A stretch of 64,000 bases of DNA, taken from contig OZ020593.1 of assembly GCA_963971535.1 (NCBI GenBank), positions 40,474,766 through 40,538,765 of the forward strand. The letters are read 5' to 3'. This DNA comes from Notolepis coatsorum. Its lineage: Eukaryota > Chordata > Actinopteri > Aulopiformes > Paralepididae. Both the position numbers and the translations under genes were made by a program. Shown here piece by piece: positions 21,343-33,320 of the stretch. A model generated the notes under the pieces. That model saw only the letters and a list, made by a program, of their open reading frames with translations, did no database searches and was not told where the DNA came from. How positions within the stretch are numbered: position 1 is the first letter of the stretch; each line of letters opens with the position of its first letter.

Positions 21343-21418
21343 CAAATAATGTATGAAACAGAGATTTGTATGCAAACCGAAAGTACCAACATTTGAAGTA
21401 TGGAGCGGATGGTTGCAG

Positions 21419-22663
21419 AGGGGTGGGACGATACATCGATCCAGATAGATATATCGATCTATTATCAATGATCCAATAGGATCGATGCAACGTAAAAAGA
21501 TCGGTTCATATTGCGATACTCTTATTTGAAAATCCCGTGGCAAGTCGTATCCGCCCAGCAGCACAGCAGTCTCATTTGAAATGCCATGTGTGCCTATTTT
21601 GCGACCCAAAATAAGTCAATGCTGTTTTTTCCCGCAACGGGTCAAATGCATCTAACATGCTTTGCATCCTCGCCATTCCTTTATGCCCACATCGCGTTAA
21701 AGACCGAAATTAACGGTACGTTAGCGTAAGCTAACTAAGCTAACGCTGATCAGAGCCATAGAGGGAACAGCAGAGGTCCATTAGTGGGGACTGGGGAAGG
21801 GGGGGGAGTGGCATTCTCCCTTTCTGTGTGTGTGTGCACGTTTGGAAAGACCAGATGAAGTCAGGAGTATATTATATTGATAGTAAATTTACTGAGGATG
21901 GACAGATAATGTTGATATTTATACATAAAAAATACAATACATAATAAATGTATTCATGATCATCATGCAACATAAAACAATTGTAGGAACGGTTTGGGAG
22001 AGGAAGGGGTTTTAGGTTGCATGTTGTGAGTTCCAAACTTTTTTACTTAAAGTTTAAAGCTCAATATATCAAAATGTGGCACTTTACAGTCAACATGATG
22101 TCTATTGTATTAAAAACAATAGATTGTTTGTAGGGATGCTCGATATTGGCTTTTTTACCGATACCGATATTCCGATATTGTCCAACTCTTAATTTCCGAT
22201 ACCGATATCAACCGATATCAACCGATACCGATATATGCAGGGTTTCCCCCCCAAAAAAACTGAATAATTTCAGGTAACTAATAATTTCACTGGATGCAAT
22301 ATTGTTATTTTTTTTAACCGATACCGATATTTTCCGATATCACATTTTACTGCCGATATCGGCCGATAATATCGGTCGGCCGATAATATCGGCCATCCCT
22401 AATTGTTTGTCATTTAAATGTCTGGAAGAGCTAAAAAAAAATATGTCAAATGATATTTCCGTTGCCTTTTTTGAGTTTATCTAAACGTTACTGATTGTGT
22501 TAAATGGGCAATGGCATATAATATTGTCTCATAGACTCGATCGCAGGCACCTGAATCGAATCGTATTGTATTGTATCGTGGCAGACTTTGTGATATCGGC
22601 AAATATCGTATCGTTGTCCAAAGAACCGATATCGTATCGTGATGAAACTGGTGATTCCCACCC
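21419..22663. mobile_element. GGGTGGGACGATAC hAT-like element with nested MITE
   Basis: Ends GGGTGGGACGATAC and ATTCCCACCC. GGTTGC occurs on both flanks (21411-21416 and 22664-22669). ATCGAT/TATCGTATCG motifs lie near each end. The interior 21560-21900 matches the arms of the element at 15652-16383. Confidence 0.55.
22131..22401. mobile_element. TAGGGATGCTCGATATTGG MITE, 271 bp
   Basis: Ends TAGGGATGCTCGATATTGG and CGGCCATCCCTA. The 8-bp TSD ATTGTTTG (22123-22130 and 22402-22409) is exact. CCGATACCGATAT repeats fill both ends. It is nested in 21419-22663. Confidence 0.92.
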
Positions 22664-22854
22664 GGTTGCTTCACAGTAATTTCAATCCCACAATATTTTG
22701 CGCCAGGTAATTTCCAGTGCCATTTTTGGTTCCAGTGAGTTTTCTGAATAAAAAACATACTGGCCACTGAAGCATACTTTGTGTATTTTTTGGGCAAAAC
22801 TGGCGATATGTCCTCCTGATGGCATTACTAGCAAATGGAAACAACTATGACTGA

Positions 22855-25114
22855 GGGTGCTTTCACACCAGAGCTGTTTGGTCCGGACTATCGGACCAGA
22901 ATTTTGTGCTACTTGTGGGCACTCAACGCGGTGTACAAGTTGTTTAGCGAGAGGATGGTGGTAATGTTTTCAATAGAACAATGGATCAATGCCACAAACT
23001 GCGTCAGCAATATATTAATAAATAAGCAGAGAATTAAATTAGATGTCCATAACATTTGTTTTTAATTAGCATAGCCTAAATAAATATGAATTCAAGAAGT
23101 TAAATACTGAATTAACGACATATTTATTAACAGGCTGAAAGTTAAAACGAATAACACTAACCGGCTGAAAAAACAATTAGACTATTTAATATAGGCAAAA
23201 CACACTATTATCGTTATTATTGGCGCATACACTATCGGATGTCTGTCATAAAACGATAAAGCGGACAGAAATGCGGGAACGTGTTGATTATATTTAAAAG
23301 ACGTTGACATTGAATCTAAATCTATAGTTTATTATCCGTGGCTGTCAGATAGACTCATTGGTTGCTCGTAATGTGGGATAGACGGTCTATCAAGAGAGAG
23401 AGATAGACCGGTCTATTAAAAATTATGAACAGGAACAATTTAAATAAATAACGTTAGTTGGAGATGATTTGTGTGCTAATTTAAGGCAGTCATAGGCTAG
23501 CCCCTTTCGTGACTGTGATGCAAGCCTTGTTACACTACCAGTTACTCTCGATTTAAATATAGCTCAACTACAACAATAGGTATCCCCAGAGAAATTTAGC
23601 AAGCTACACTACAAGCAACATGGCAAAAATAGCTAGCTACATCGGCACTACTTTTTTTTTTTATCAACTTCATGATCAAGTTTCCACCAAAAAAATAGGC
23701 AGGCAAAAAATTCTCAGTTTGATTGTTTATTATAAAACAAACTGAAACTGGAAACAAGCCCTCTGTCTGGCTTTTTGTGTCATCTTTTTAACATGTACTT
23801 GTATTATTAATGTACCTTGCGGTACCATGTACAAAATGTTAATAAAGTGAGGAAAAAACTGTGGAAACGTAATAAATAAAAGGCAGTGAAACCATAATCA
23901 AATAAACACCAAAATATATACCATCTCTATTGGAATGGAGACTTTTCAGCACAGGATAAACTAGGGATGGGCAAAAATAATCCAGATCGATTGATCACAT
24001 GATGTACTAATAAACGTCTTTTCCGGTGTTTTAGACTTTTATTTTGAAACCGACCGGAGCGGAAGTATTGTTATTATCCTAGCAGAACCTATGAGCGGAC
24101 AACTTGTCTTGTCCGGTTCTGTGTTTTTGAGCTAATGATGAAACAAATGTTGAGATTGTTGGTGAACAACTAACTTTAGGTTAGTTTTAACGTTAGCTAC
24201 TAACGTTAGATGCAGCTACTACAGGCAATCAATAGAATAGCCCTTAATGCGTAGGCACGACATCGCAACTCGAATCTACCTGTTATAATAAATTAATTCA
24301 TGTTTAACTTGTCCCTGTGTCCAGTCCTTTGACTTCCAGTTCATTGTAAACAATGATGCATGCAATTGTATTAACGTTATTGTGTGTTGTAGCTATGTTA
24401 TACATTGTATTTCGTTGGTTAGCTATTTAGCTAATGTTGATAGCATTGAATAGCAAAGCTAGATCTTTAATCTTTATTTAGCAGTCCAGTTTCTCCGGGC
24501 AGTAGCGAGTAACTACTTGGGTCTAAAAATAGCTACACTACAAAGAACGCTACTTGGTTCAAAAGGAGCAACGCTATTGAGAAATGTAGTTAAGCTATGT
24601 AGCGTTGCTACTGCCCAACATACGCATGGTGCTCACAGGAGCTCCTGTGCTGTACTCTAGTAATGCCAGCGGCCCGCCTCCCCACACGGGAGAGTGACTG
24701 ACGAGAGGTACTGGTTCCGCCTCATTAAAACAAACACGCAAATAGCAATTAATCGCGCCCGTCAAAATCATTGCATTCATTTTAATTATCGGGCGATAAA
24801 TTGATTTATTGCTTATCGCGACAGGCCTACCCATCAGAAGGCATCACCAGCACCGCCTCCGGCTCACAAACACACACACGTGTGCACACACGTTGGGCTC
24901 GCAGTTACGCACACGCATTTCCACTCTCTATTGTGTCCAATAGACTAGCGCCCTTTTTGACCGCGTGACATTGTTCAGAAAGTTTGGTGCGCTTGACAAA
25001 TTGCAGTGTGAATGCAGACGAACCAAATGAAGAATGCAACAATGTTGCAACTTCACCCCCCCGAACCGCACAGAGTCCGCACCGAGTCCGCCAAAACTAT
25101 ATGTGAAAGCGCCC
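22855..25114. mobile_element. PIF/Harbinger-like element, 2260 bp
   Basis: Ends GGGTGCTTTCACACC and ATGTGAAAGCGCCC, with a 3-bp flanking repeat TGA (22852-22854 and 25115-25117). Subterminal TGGTCCGGACTATCGGACCA is palindromic. It is related to the element at 30441. A three-base TSD fits the PIF/Harbinger superfamily. No transposase is seen. It contains the chimeric segment at 23962-24829. Confidence 0.65.
23962..24829. mobile_element. Chimeric hAT-like remnant
   Basis: The left end reads TAGGGATGGGCAAAAATAAT, as in the GGGATGGG family. The interior and right end (TTATCGCGACAGGCCTA) are those of the element at 16894-17940. No TSD matches, so this looks like a recombinant or deletion product. 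Confidence 0.4.
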
Positions 25115-26497
25115 TGAATTTTGTTCTTCTGGTATTATGAACGGCCACTTCCACCTGGGTGTGCGGGCAGATACTCCATACTGAACAGTATGTAGTATCA
25201 TGACATGGACATACTTTATGCAATGAATTCGGAAACAGCCTTGGCATCTGATTGCTTTCCTATGTCTGTCTGAAAAGCATGCTCAGAGTTCCTCATGTAT
25301 GAAAATCCAGGACTAGGAATGTTTTCCCCCCAGCGTGAGCCCTCTGGCATTGTTCTAATTAGCATCATTAATGCCCAAGTTTTGTGTCAGTGTTGACTCT
25401 GAAATTCATGGTCAAGGTGGGGGAGGGTGTAACCATCCCAACCCCCTCCCATGTAGAACCTTGTTTACCCTCCCACATCTCCCACTCTACCATTGGTTAG
25501 CTTATTATAGTAGAATAATTTTGTGTCTCCCTCTATCCAGTCTTAGTCAGGCATCGTTACAGTAATAGTGTGCGACAGGCTGCCCAGTCACATCGCTAAC
25601 CCCCCCCCCCCCTCTCTCTCTCTACAACATGCCATGCATGAAATTTCAAATAATTATTCCAGCATATCTTTTAGTTACACAACAAAGATTGTGTTAGTTA
25701 GGCAACGCTGAAGTATTTATAATGTTTGCTATTTGGCCAAACGAAATGGTTGGTCTAAAGTAGGGGCAGAACACACAGTCTCCAGAGAAGGAGAGAACCC
25801 CTTTATTTTTTACTTACGGGAAATGTGCAGATTTAAGAGACCATTCACAACCGTAGAATTGGATGTGGTGATGATTTCTCTATTGTTGCCTTCTCCATCC
25901 TCTCTTTCCAACCTGCCGGATATGATATCCTCGCTCTCTCGCTCTCTCTCTCTCTCTCGCTTAACCAGACCAAACCAAGCATGTATTCAAGGCAGAAAAT
26001 GTTCCAGTGCAGAGGAATGATGGTATTGATATTATGACGTCTTGTATTGCAGCATAGATCCAATTGTGAATGTTACTCTTTTAGGTGAGCTTAATCATAT
26101 AACCTCATCTCATGTGATTTTGAGTCTGGCCCCTCTCACTACCTTATCATGAAGGGGTTGCAACTTGCATCTGTCTTCCAGAGTGTTGACCTTGTCTGAT
26201 GCAGAGACTGTTTCTCTGTCATTGAGCTCAGGGTTCTTCTTCCCTCTGAGCCAGTCTCACCAACACACCAGTTTCCTTGGCAGTGTAAAGTTGTAATTGT
26301 AGGGTAAAGGATTCTTCCACAGGGTGGAATTACTGTAGATCCGCTATCAAGTTGCAATGATGGGGGAGGTGTAACCCGGCTCAAAATTGTATGTCTTAAG
26401 AATTGCTACCCAAAAGTACCGCCAAAATGTCCTACTTTTCAAATAATCTTCAGACCGGTTTCATATGTTGTTGAAAAATTGGAGGATATTCCTCGCT
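25115..26497. other. Intron sequence with a C-run and CT repeats
   Basis: A C homopolymer followed by CT repeats lies near 25600-25620, and a TCTCTCGC tract near 25930-25960. No delimited element or gene was recognised. Confidence 0.5.
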
Positions 26498-27538
26498 TTA
26501 ACACATTCAGGGCCATTGGGATTAGACACGCTATCTTTTTTTCTCTAGTTTTCACTGTGCGTGAGGTTGTTTGTAGAGCTAAATCTATATTTTATATTAT
26601 TGCTATGTGTCCATTGTCATTGTCAATTGACAGTATAAACCTTCCCCTTCAATATGCCATACATTTTTTTCCCATCAATACGTTCCCGTTTTATACCGGT
26701 GTGACTCGTGAATATGAAAGTTATATCGGAATGGTCTGGGGTAATTCCTGCAAAGCTAGTTATAGGGCGCTAGCTAATAACGTTAAATCTAGGGATGCAC
26801 CGATATGAAAATTGGCCACCGATACCGATTGTTCAACTAACACAATCGGCCGATACCGATACTTGTGGCAAAAAATAAGTATTTGTAATTTTTTTTAATA
26901 TTTTTTTTTAAATTTTTTAAATGAAACTACTGTATATTTGTATGTGTATGTTTGTATTTGTAGGCCTCTTTACTTACTTAAAAAAAGGAAACATCAAGAA
27001 ATATGTTTATGGTATCACTATCCCTCTCCCAGTATCGTCTGGCGGCCTGCAGAGGGATACTATTTTCTCAACCAGAGCTTTCAACCAATGCAATGGAACC
27101 ATTCTGGCGGCCTGCAGCGGGATACTATTCTCTCAACCAGAGCTTTCAACCAATGCAATGGAACCATTTTGATTGACAGTCGATTCGGCCAATTACGCCA
27201 CACCGCTAGCACCCACCTTCTGCTGTTCTTACCACCAATCGGCAAGCGTTTATTCATTTTCTACTTCGGGGCATGCCGCCATTGATCTGCTTGCGAGTCA
27301 AACTCAGAACCACAACAAGCTAATACGTTAGCTGCCCGGCAGTGCCCGCCGACCAGCGCGCTCCACAGGATTGCCAAACGAGACACAATGATTTTAGTAC
27401 TGCAACAAATGTTATAATAAAACAAAGCCTTTCTATACATTTGTCTGGTTGAAAACTTTATTAACAGATTGCAGAATGGGTAGTTGGGTACGGAATGGAA
27501 CCGAGCTATGAACGGCTTGCTTGCTATCTTCGGGTAAA

Positions 27539-27941
27539 TACTATGCTGATGTAATTGAACGTGTAACTAACTATATAACGTTAATGCCACAAAACGAATG
27601 TTTGTGTCATTTTAACAGCAGATACTTTCTTAAATGCCATCCTCCCGACAGAGCGGTGTTGATGGGGAGCTCTGATGGGTTCGCTTGGTTGTGTTATTAG
27701 CATTGAACAGCTAACCGAAAGCTAGCGTTAACTAATGTTAAAGGTTTAGCCATAACGTTGGCTAAAGTTGGGGCTATTCATAATCCAGCAATAATGGCTG
27801 CAGACCTGCAAGCAAAGTACAGCAAGTTGGCAAAGGAGTATTCCAACGTAAATCACATTTTCACCAGTAATAATAATATGCTGATGTTATTGTCTGTGTA
27901 ACACTAACTATATAACGTTAATGCCACAAAACGAATGCCTT
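27539..27941. repeat. Direct repeat flanking the captured host segment
   Basis: A stretch of about 62-65 bp of transposon sequence (ATGCTGATG...TAACTATATAACGTTAATGC...CAAAACGAATG) occurs at 27539-27600 and again at 27877-27941. It is present once in the related element at 61205-61264. The copies bracket the acquired segment at about 27601-27876. Confidence 0.8.
27747..27868 (+). pseudogene. Captured PPP1R21 first exon, copy 2
   Basis: The exon lies at 27794-27847 and encodes the same 18 residues as copy 1 except that the last codon is AAC, not AAG, so the base before the GTAAAT donor is C. Upstream TTGGCTAAAGTTGG, CTATTCATAATCCAGC and downstream TTTTCACCAGTAA are shared with copy 1. It lies inside the hAT-like element 26790-28182, between two direct copies of transposon sequence. 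It is non-functional as a gene because only exon 1 is present, but the start codon and splice donor could in principle be used. Confidence 0.65.
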
Positions 27942-28831
27942 GTTAATCATAAGTAGTAACTTTGATGCAGTAGCTTGTGTGTGTGTGTGTGTGTGGGGGA
28001 CGGCGGGCGTTGTGCAGGTATGTCGCGAGTGAACATTTTTTTTTTGCCTTTTGACGCTACACAAATTGATGGTTATTTATCGGCGACTGCTATCGGCACA
28101 TTTGAGCTTATCGGCCGATAGCAGTCAACAAGGCACTTATCGGCCGATACCGATACCCGACCGATATATCGGTGCACCCCTAGTTAAATCGATTGGCGTT
28201 TTGGCCCTACACAAGCTAGAGTTAAAAATCTAAATGCATATGATTGGTATCATGTTCCACCATGAATGCATGAAAGGGGGCGGGCAGGGGAAATCATTTC
28301 TGATTATTGATTACTAATAACAGCATTCGTTATTGCATCATCATACGCTGACCGGGTGGATGGCTATGAGAACAAGGCTGAAATTTACGTCAAATCGCTC
28401 TTACCTGTGGCCGGTTTGATTCCAAAAATAATTTCCCAGTTATTTGATTGCCATCTGGTAGATTGATATGTCCATTGGCCGATGCTATATTCCTTTACTG
28501 CATACTGAATTCGGCGTCGCAAAAAGTATTCCAGGCGATCTGGTGAAGCCATAGCTGTAGGCTAACAGAAAAGCTAACCCGGAGCGAAAAAAAAGTGACA
28601 CCCTGTCTGCAACAGGGGAAACTGCATTCTCGAGACGGCAATACCAATACCAGGATCTGGCCGGTACTGCACTTTCGGAGTCCTAATATGCCTTTTCCAG
28701 CCAAAATACAGCTCTGTGACATTGAGTAGGATATTAAAATGGAATAAAAGCAAAACCGAGTTTAACACGTATATATACGTGGTTGGCCATCAAGCGCTGG
28801 CTCCCAATCACGTGGTTGGCCATTGTGTTAA

Positions 28832-29584
28832 GAGGAGGAAGGGCTAGCTCACCTCCTGGCCCGTGCTTGAGTGCGTAAATCAGTCTTTTTGAAATATGGG
28901 TTCAATGCCTTGAAATCGAGGTGCCCTTCTTTTATCATAAAAATTGTTAGATATTCACCACATCCATTTGCTTCCAGTGTATCTCAAAATGTGTCTTAAA
29001 CACCACCATGAACTGAAGAAAGTCACCACATTTGACAAAAATGTGTTATGGCTTTTTTTTGTTTTGTTGCAACAATACAAGGAAACAAGGAAAATCTCTA
29101 TCAATAGACATTTTTCTCTCATCCCATGATATATATATATATATATATTGTCATATAACAGCATTAGCGGCATTGAAGGGTCATTTCTGTGTTTTTTCAC
29201 GTGATATTTAGCTGGCTCTTTGACCTGATGGTACTCTACAGAGCTAAATGAATACATGATGAACAGGAGATATCCTTTCAGTAACTAACTAATTAATTAG
29301 TAATCATCTCTCCTATTAAGGTCTCATTAGGCAGCAGGTTCACTTAGTTCTAGTTTCCAATGGCCAGGAGTAGACGGACGGACGGACGGACGGACGGACG
29401 GACGGACGTAGACTAGATTTGTATTAGGCTTAGCAGTGTCATATGAGATGATTGGATTCAACTGATGGCGCTGATTTCCTCTGTGATCCACAGTTACCTC
29501 TTCCTGTGTGAACCGGGACTTGAGGCAAGCACTGCTGTGTCTGTCTGAGTAGGAAATGACTGCTAGTGGTCTCTGGCTAGTGTG
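28832..29584. repeat. Intron sequence with AT and GGAC microsatellites
   Basis: (AT)n at about 29128-29149 and a (GGAC)n array at about 29373-29407, the latter with roughly nine units. Otherwise no recognised feature. Confidence 0.8.
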
Positions 29585-30440
29585 GTATGTATTAGGGTTG
29601 GGTACCGTTCACATTTGAACCGATACCGGTACCTGGGAATCAACACCGGTATCCGATGGTACCTTTCCCCCCCCCCCCCCCCCGGTACTTTCATTATAAC
29701 AAAACAATTATTTCTGTTGTAAAACTAAACTAAAGTCTAAACTTCTCAATTTCAACATTATTATCACACCACACCAACTAAAACCCCTCGGCCTCCCTAC
29801 CTAGTACCTACCTCTCCCAAACTGTTCCTACAATGATTACAATGATTTTTTAATGTTGCATGATCATGTATACATTTATTATGTATTATTTTTTAAGTTT
29901 AAATATCAACATTATCTGGCCATCCTCAGTAAATACTCCTCTGACCTCATCTGGTATTTCCAAAGACCAGAGATGGGACGCGTGCACACACACCAAAGGG
30001 ATAATGGCTTATAGCAGACTTAATGATTTTAGAATATTTCAGATAATGAAATTAAATGTTTATATCATCAACTATCCAGTTAGTATTTATAGTGTAACGT
30101 TCGGCTACTTTAAATCATTGAACGTAGAGAGTGAGAGAGACTCGCCCTCCCCCGTGATGTATTAGGTTTGAGTTTGAGCGTCTTTGTGCCGTAGTTGAAG
30201 TCAACACACAGAGTTGGAACCTGGAGCAGCCCGATGCATGAAGCAATAATAGAAACAGCCAATAAATGTGAAGTTATCTTTGAACCTCAGTTGTCAAGCC
30301 TCGTCAATATTACCCCCCCCCCCCCCCCCCCCCCCCCTTTCCTCACTAATGGAACTGGTGTTGTGGAGTCACTCCGCTGTAAGCGTTTCCAGGGTTAATG
30401 GCTAACGTTAGTTAGCTTAGCTTAGTTAGCGGCTAACTTA

Positions 30441-30970
30441 GGGTGCTTTCACATATAGTTTTGGTGGACTCTGTGCGGTTCTGGTGGTGAAGTTGCAACA
30501 TTGTTGCATTCATCATTTAGTTCGTCTGCATTCACACAGCAATTTGTCAGGCGCACCAAAACTTCTGAACAATGTCACGCGGTCGAAAATGGCGCTCGTC
30601 TATTGGACAATAGAGAGTGGAAATGTGTGTGTGTGTGTGGCTGCGAGCCTGTGTGTGCGCGCGCGTGTGTGTCTGTGTGTCTGTGTGTGGACTGCAAGCC
30701 CTCCAGATCAGCGGAGGCGGAGTTTCTTTATTTTGACGTGACATTGATCCATTGTTCTATTGAAGCCCATTACCACCATCCTCTCGCTAAACAACTTGTA
30801 CACCGCATTGTTTTTATGAGTGCCCATAAGTAGCTGTTTTATTTGGTCTTCTGCCCATATGTGTACAGTGTGCTTGTTTTGCAGTGAATGCCGCGCGCCT
30901 CGGTAATAATAATAATTATAATAATAAGCAGCGTTTTTTCTTCCTTCTACCCAAGATGCACAGTTAGATT

Positions 30971-31004
<34 letters not shown>

Positions 31005-31243
31005 GCAGTGTGCTTGTTTTGCAGTGAATGCCGCGCGCAGTGGTAATAATAATAAGCACTTCCTATATTTGGTCCGCGTTTGGTCCGATGAAGCGAACCG
31101 AGACCTATGTTTTTGGTCGAACCAGAGTTTGTGTGTTTGGTCCGCGGACCAAGTTCGACACGCATTCACACAAACCCGAAAAACCGGACTATCGAATTCT
31201 GGTCCGATAGTCCGGACCAAACAGCCCCTGTGTGAAAGCGACC
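30441..31243. mobile_element. PIF/Harbinger-like MITE, 803 bp
   Basis: Ends GGGTGCTTTCACATATAG and CTGTGTGAAAGCGACC, TSD TTA on both sides (30438-30440 and 31244-31246). Inverted TGGTCCGATAGTCCGGACCA lies near the right end. The interior has a GT-rich tract, a (GATA)n array at 30968-31003, and a duplicated TGCTTGTTTTGCAGTGAATG. Confidence 0.8.
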
Positions 31244-31609
31244 TTAGTTAGCGGCTAACGTTAGCCGGTTTACCGTGATGTGGAAGGAATGGCGAGGATG
31301 CCAAGCATTGGACCTGTTGCTCGTGCTGGTCTGCTGAACTTTGCCGAATGTCTTCCCCCATCTATCTCCCATTCTCCCTCTCTCTCTCTACCGGACTGCC
31401 TGGTAGCAAAAAAACAAAAGATCTACCAAAAGAAATTAAATGACAATTGCATGTCATTGAAGTGAAGGTCCGTGCTGGTCGGTCTATAATGAAATGACAA
31501 TTGCACGTCATTGGAATGGAATTCAGATTATTTTCTAACTGGGCGGGTCTTAGGTACCGAAATGTGGAACCGATTGACCTAACGTGAATCGATACTCTGT
31601 AGTACCGAC

Positions 31610-32624
31610 GTAATTGACCCCGATACCGATAACTTTATGCTCCTCAAGCCAGATATCGATACCCGATATTTATTGTATTATAATTTTTTTTTTAAATGTA
31701 TATTCCTGTAGTTTTGACCTAACCAGATTTATCATGACATGAGCGTTACTACTATGAACAAAACAAAGCCAAGACAACAGTTTTGACTGATAAAGTGACC
31801 ATATTTATTTTTCCAAATAAATATAATTTGAATCAGAAAATTCACAATCCGTCAATAACTTATAATACATCCAACCTAACAAGTCACCTGCAACATCACC
31901 ACCGCTACGATGGTGTGTGTTAAAAGCCTACGACGACGCGCGAGCTGTGAATCCAGAGCCAGCTACAAAGGAACCCGCGGCGCTTGTACCTATTGACGAG
32001 GTGTTTGCTAAATTAAAGAAGTTTGACAGAAATGACCCAAGGGCTCAAGCCGCTAGCTTTTAAGCAGTGCTTGGTGGTGCAAATTAACCTGGCTACTACG
32101 GAGCAATAAGTGACTGCGTATTCAACCGAGTGTTTCATCACAGTCATGAAAGGGGCTAGATTTGCAACAGCTTTAGCTGTTCGCGCGTCGTCGTAGGCTT
32201 TTAACACAATAACACACCATCGTAGCGGTGGTGATGTTGCAGGTGACTTGTTAGGTTGGATGTATTATAAGTGGTTGCCCTTTTCCCTCGTGGAACTTCT
32301 GCTTTGCTTTTGTTACAAATAGCAAGCAAACTTTTTTCCTCTGAAACTATTCCCACTACCGACGCCATCTTTGTTTACATCCGCGCTGCTTCAGAAACGT
32401 ACGTGGCTACGTCACAGCCACACGCTATCAGTCGCACCACAGTACTGGCAAAACGGGAGGAGCCTACAGTAAAAACAAACGCCCTTCACCTCAATTCACC
32501 CACACCGCATAATTCTTTTACCAAAAAATATATTATATTATCGCAGCTATTAATAACGTTATCGGGTTTATCGGGATGACGTCATAATTGCTGATATCGG
32601 CCCGATAATTATCGTGCATCCCTA
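31610..32624. mobile_element. hAT-like remnant built around a 100-bp palindrome
   Basis: The right end is ATTATCGTGCATCCCTA, while the left side starts with CCCCGATACCGATAAC and lacks a clean terminus. Inverted arms lie at about 31857-31955 and 32172-32271. Between and within them one frame reads PAALVPIDEVFAKLKKFDRN, then DPRAQAASF and a stop. This resembles the segment after the BED finger in some hAT transposases (weak evidence). Confidence 0.5.
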
Positions 32625-32662
32625 CTTAAAAGTACAGAGTTCGGTACCCAACCAGTATGTAT

Positions 32663-33320
32663 TTACCAGTGCTTTGTAAAACCAGCATATTAATTTCACT
32701 ACAGCCCTGTCTGTTTCCCATGGCATGATGACTATATAATGCAACAGTGCCAAAGGTTAGCATAGTTCTACAGTTAGCCTAACTAGAGATGGCAGCTTCT
32801 GTGAAAAACACAGCTTGCATAATTTGTCTTCCTGCGGTGGAATTTGGCCTCAGTTGTATTGATTATCACTGAGTCACTGGTGGCATGTCACTGTTTCCTG
32901 ACGTTGTCTACATGTGTCTATGTACTCTGGATAACACGCCACTCGGGGTCCATTGCACTCAGAAATCTAAGTTTGTCAGATACTTTGTTTCATACCCGAA
33001 TAGCCTAGTGTCAGTTTGAGGGCAAGATGAGATCCATGCCGGCCAGTCTCCACATTGGTTTTACCTTCTAAATTGAATCTGCAATATGGCCCACAACTAC
33101 CTCAGATGAACAGGAAACGTATGTAGCGGCCCCACCAAGCCTCTCCCCCTCAACCCTCAAATGACCTGTTAGAGATTTACAACCAACATGGGAGCTTTAG
33201 TGGGGACTTCTTGACCCCTTTCAAGTGGTGGGAGAAAATGTTGTGTGTGTGTGTGGGGGGGGGGGGTGAAATATGGCCCACACAAAAACACCAAAGCTCT
33301 CTGTTACTGCAGATCCCAAA
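32663..33320. other. Intron sequence, nothing recognised
   Basis: No transposon ends or coding similarity were found. A short GT tract followed by about ten Gs lies near 33243-33266. Confidence 0.5.

Larger units (their letters stand above)
26790..28182. mobile_element. TAGGGATGCACCGATATG hAT-like element carrying a host exon
   Basis: Ends TAGGGATGCACCGATATG and ATATCGGTGCACCCCTA. The 8-bp TSD GTTAAATC (26782-26789 and 28183-28190) is exact. Compared with its relative at 60459-61508 it has about 340 extra bases in the middle, which include the PPP1R21-like exon. Two copies of a 61-bp unit lie in tandem at 27048-27170. Confidence 0.9.
26502..28827. mobile_element. piggyBac-like element, interrupted, about 925 bp net
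   Basis: Flanked by TTAA at 26498-26501 and 28828-28831. Ends are CACATTCAGGGCCATTGG and GTTGGCCATTGTG. The right subterminal region has ACGTATATATACGTGGTTGG and then CACGTGGTTGGCC. Removing the hAT-like insertion 26790-28182 and one TSD copy leaves about 925 bp, which agrees with the other copies. Confidence 0.75.
29593..32654. mobile_element. TAGGGTTGGGTACC hAT-like element with nested insertions, 3.06 kb
   Basis: Ends TAGGGTTGGGTACC and GGTACCCAACC. The 8-bp TSD GTATGTAT (29585-29592 and 32655-32662) is exact. GATACCGGTACC repeats are present near the left end. The interior includes two C homopolymers (29667-29684 and 30313-30338), a Harbinger-like element (30441-31243) and a further hAT-like remnant (31610-32624). 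Confidence 0.75.

Noticed and set aside
22497-22797. Open frames in CGATACCG-rich sequence as possible genes
   Set aside because: They are translations of transposon subterminal repeats with no similarity to known proteins.
29370-29410. The GGAC repeat as a possible CRISPR-like or regulatory array
   Set aside because: It is a simple tetranucleotide microsatellite without spacers, in a eukaryotic intron.
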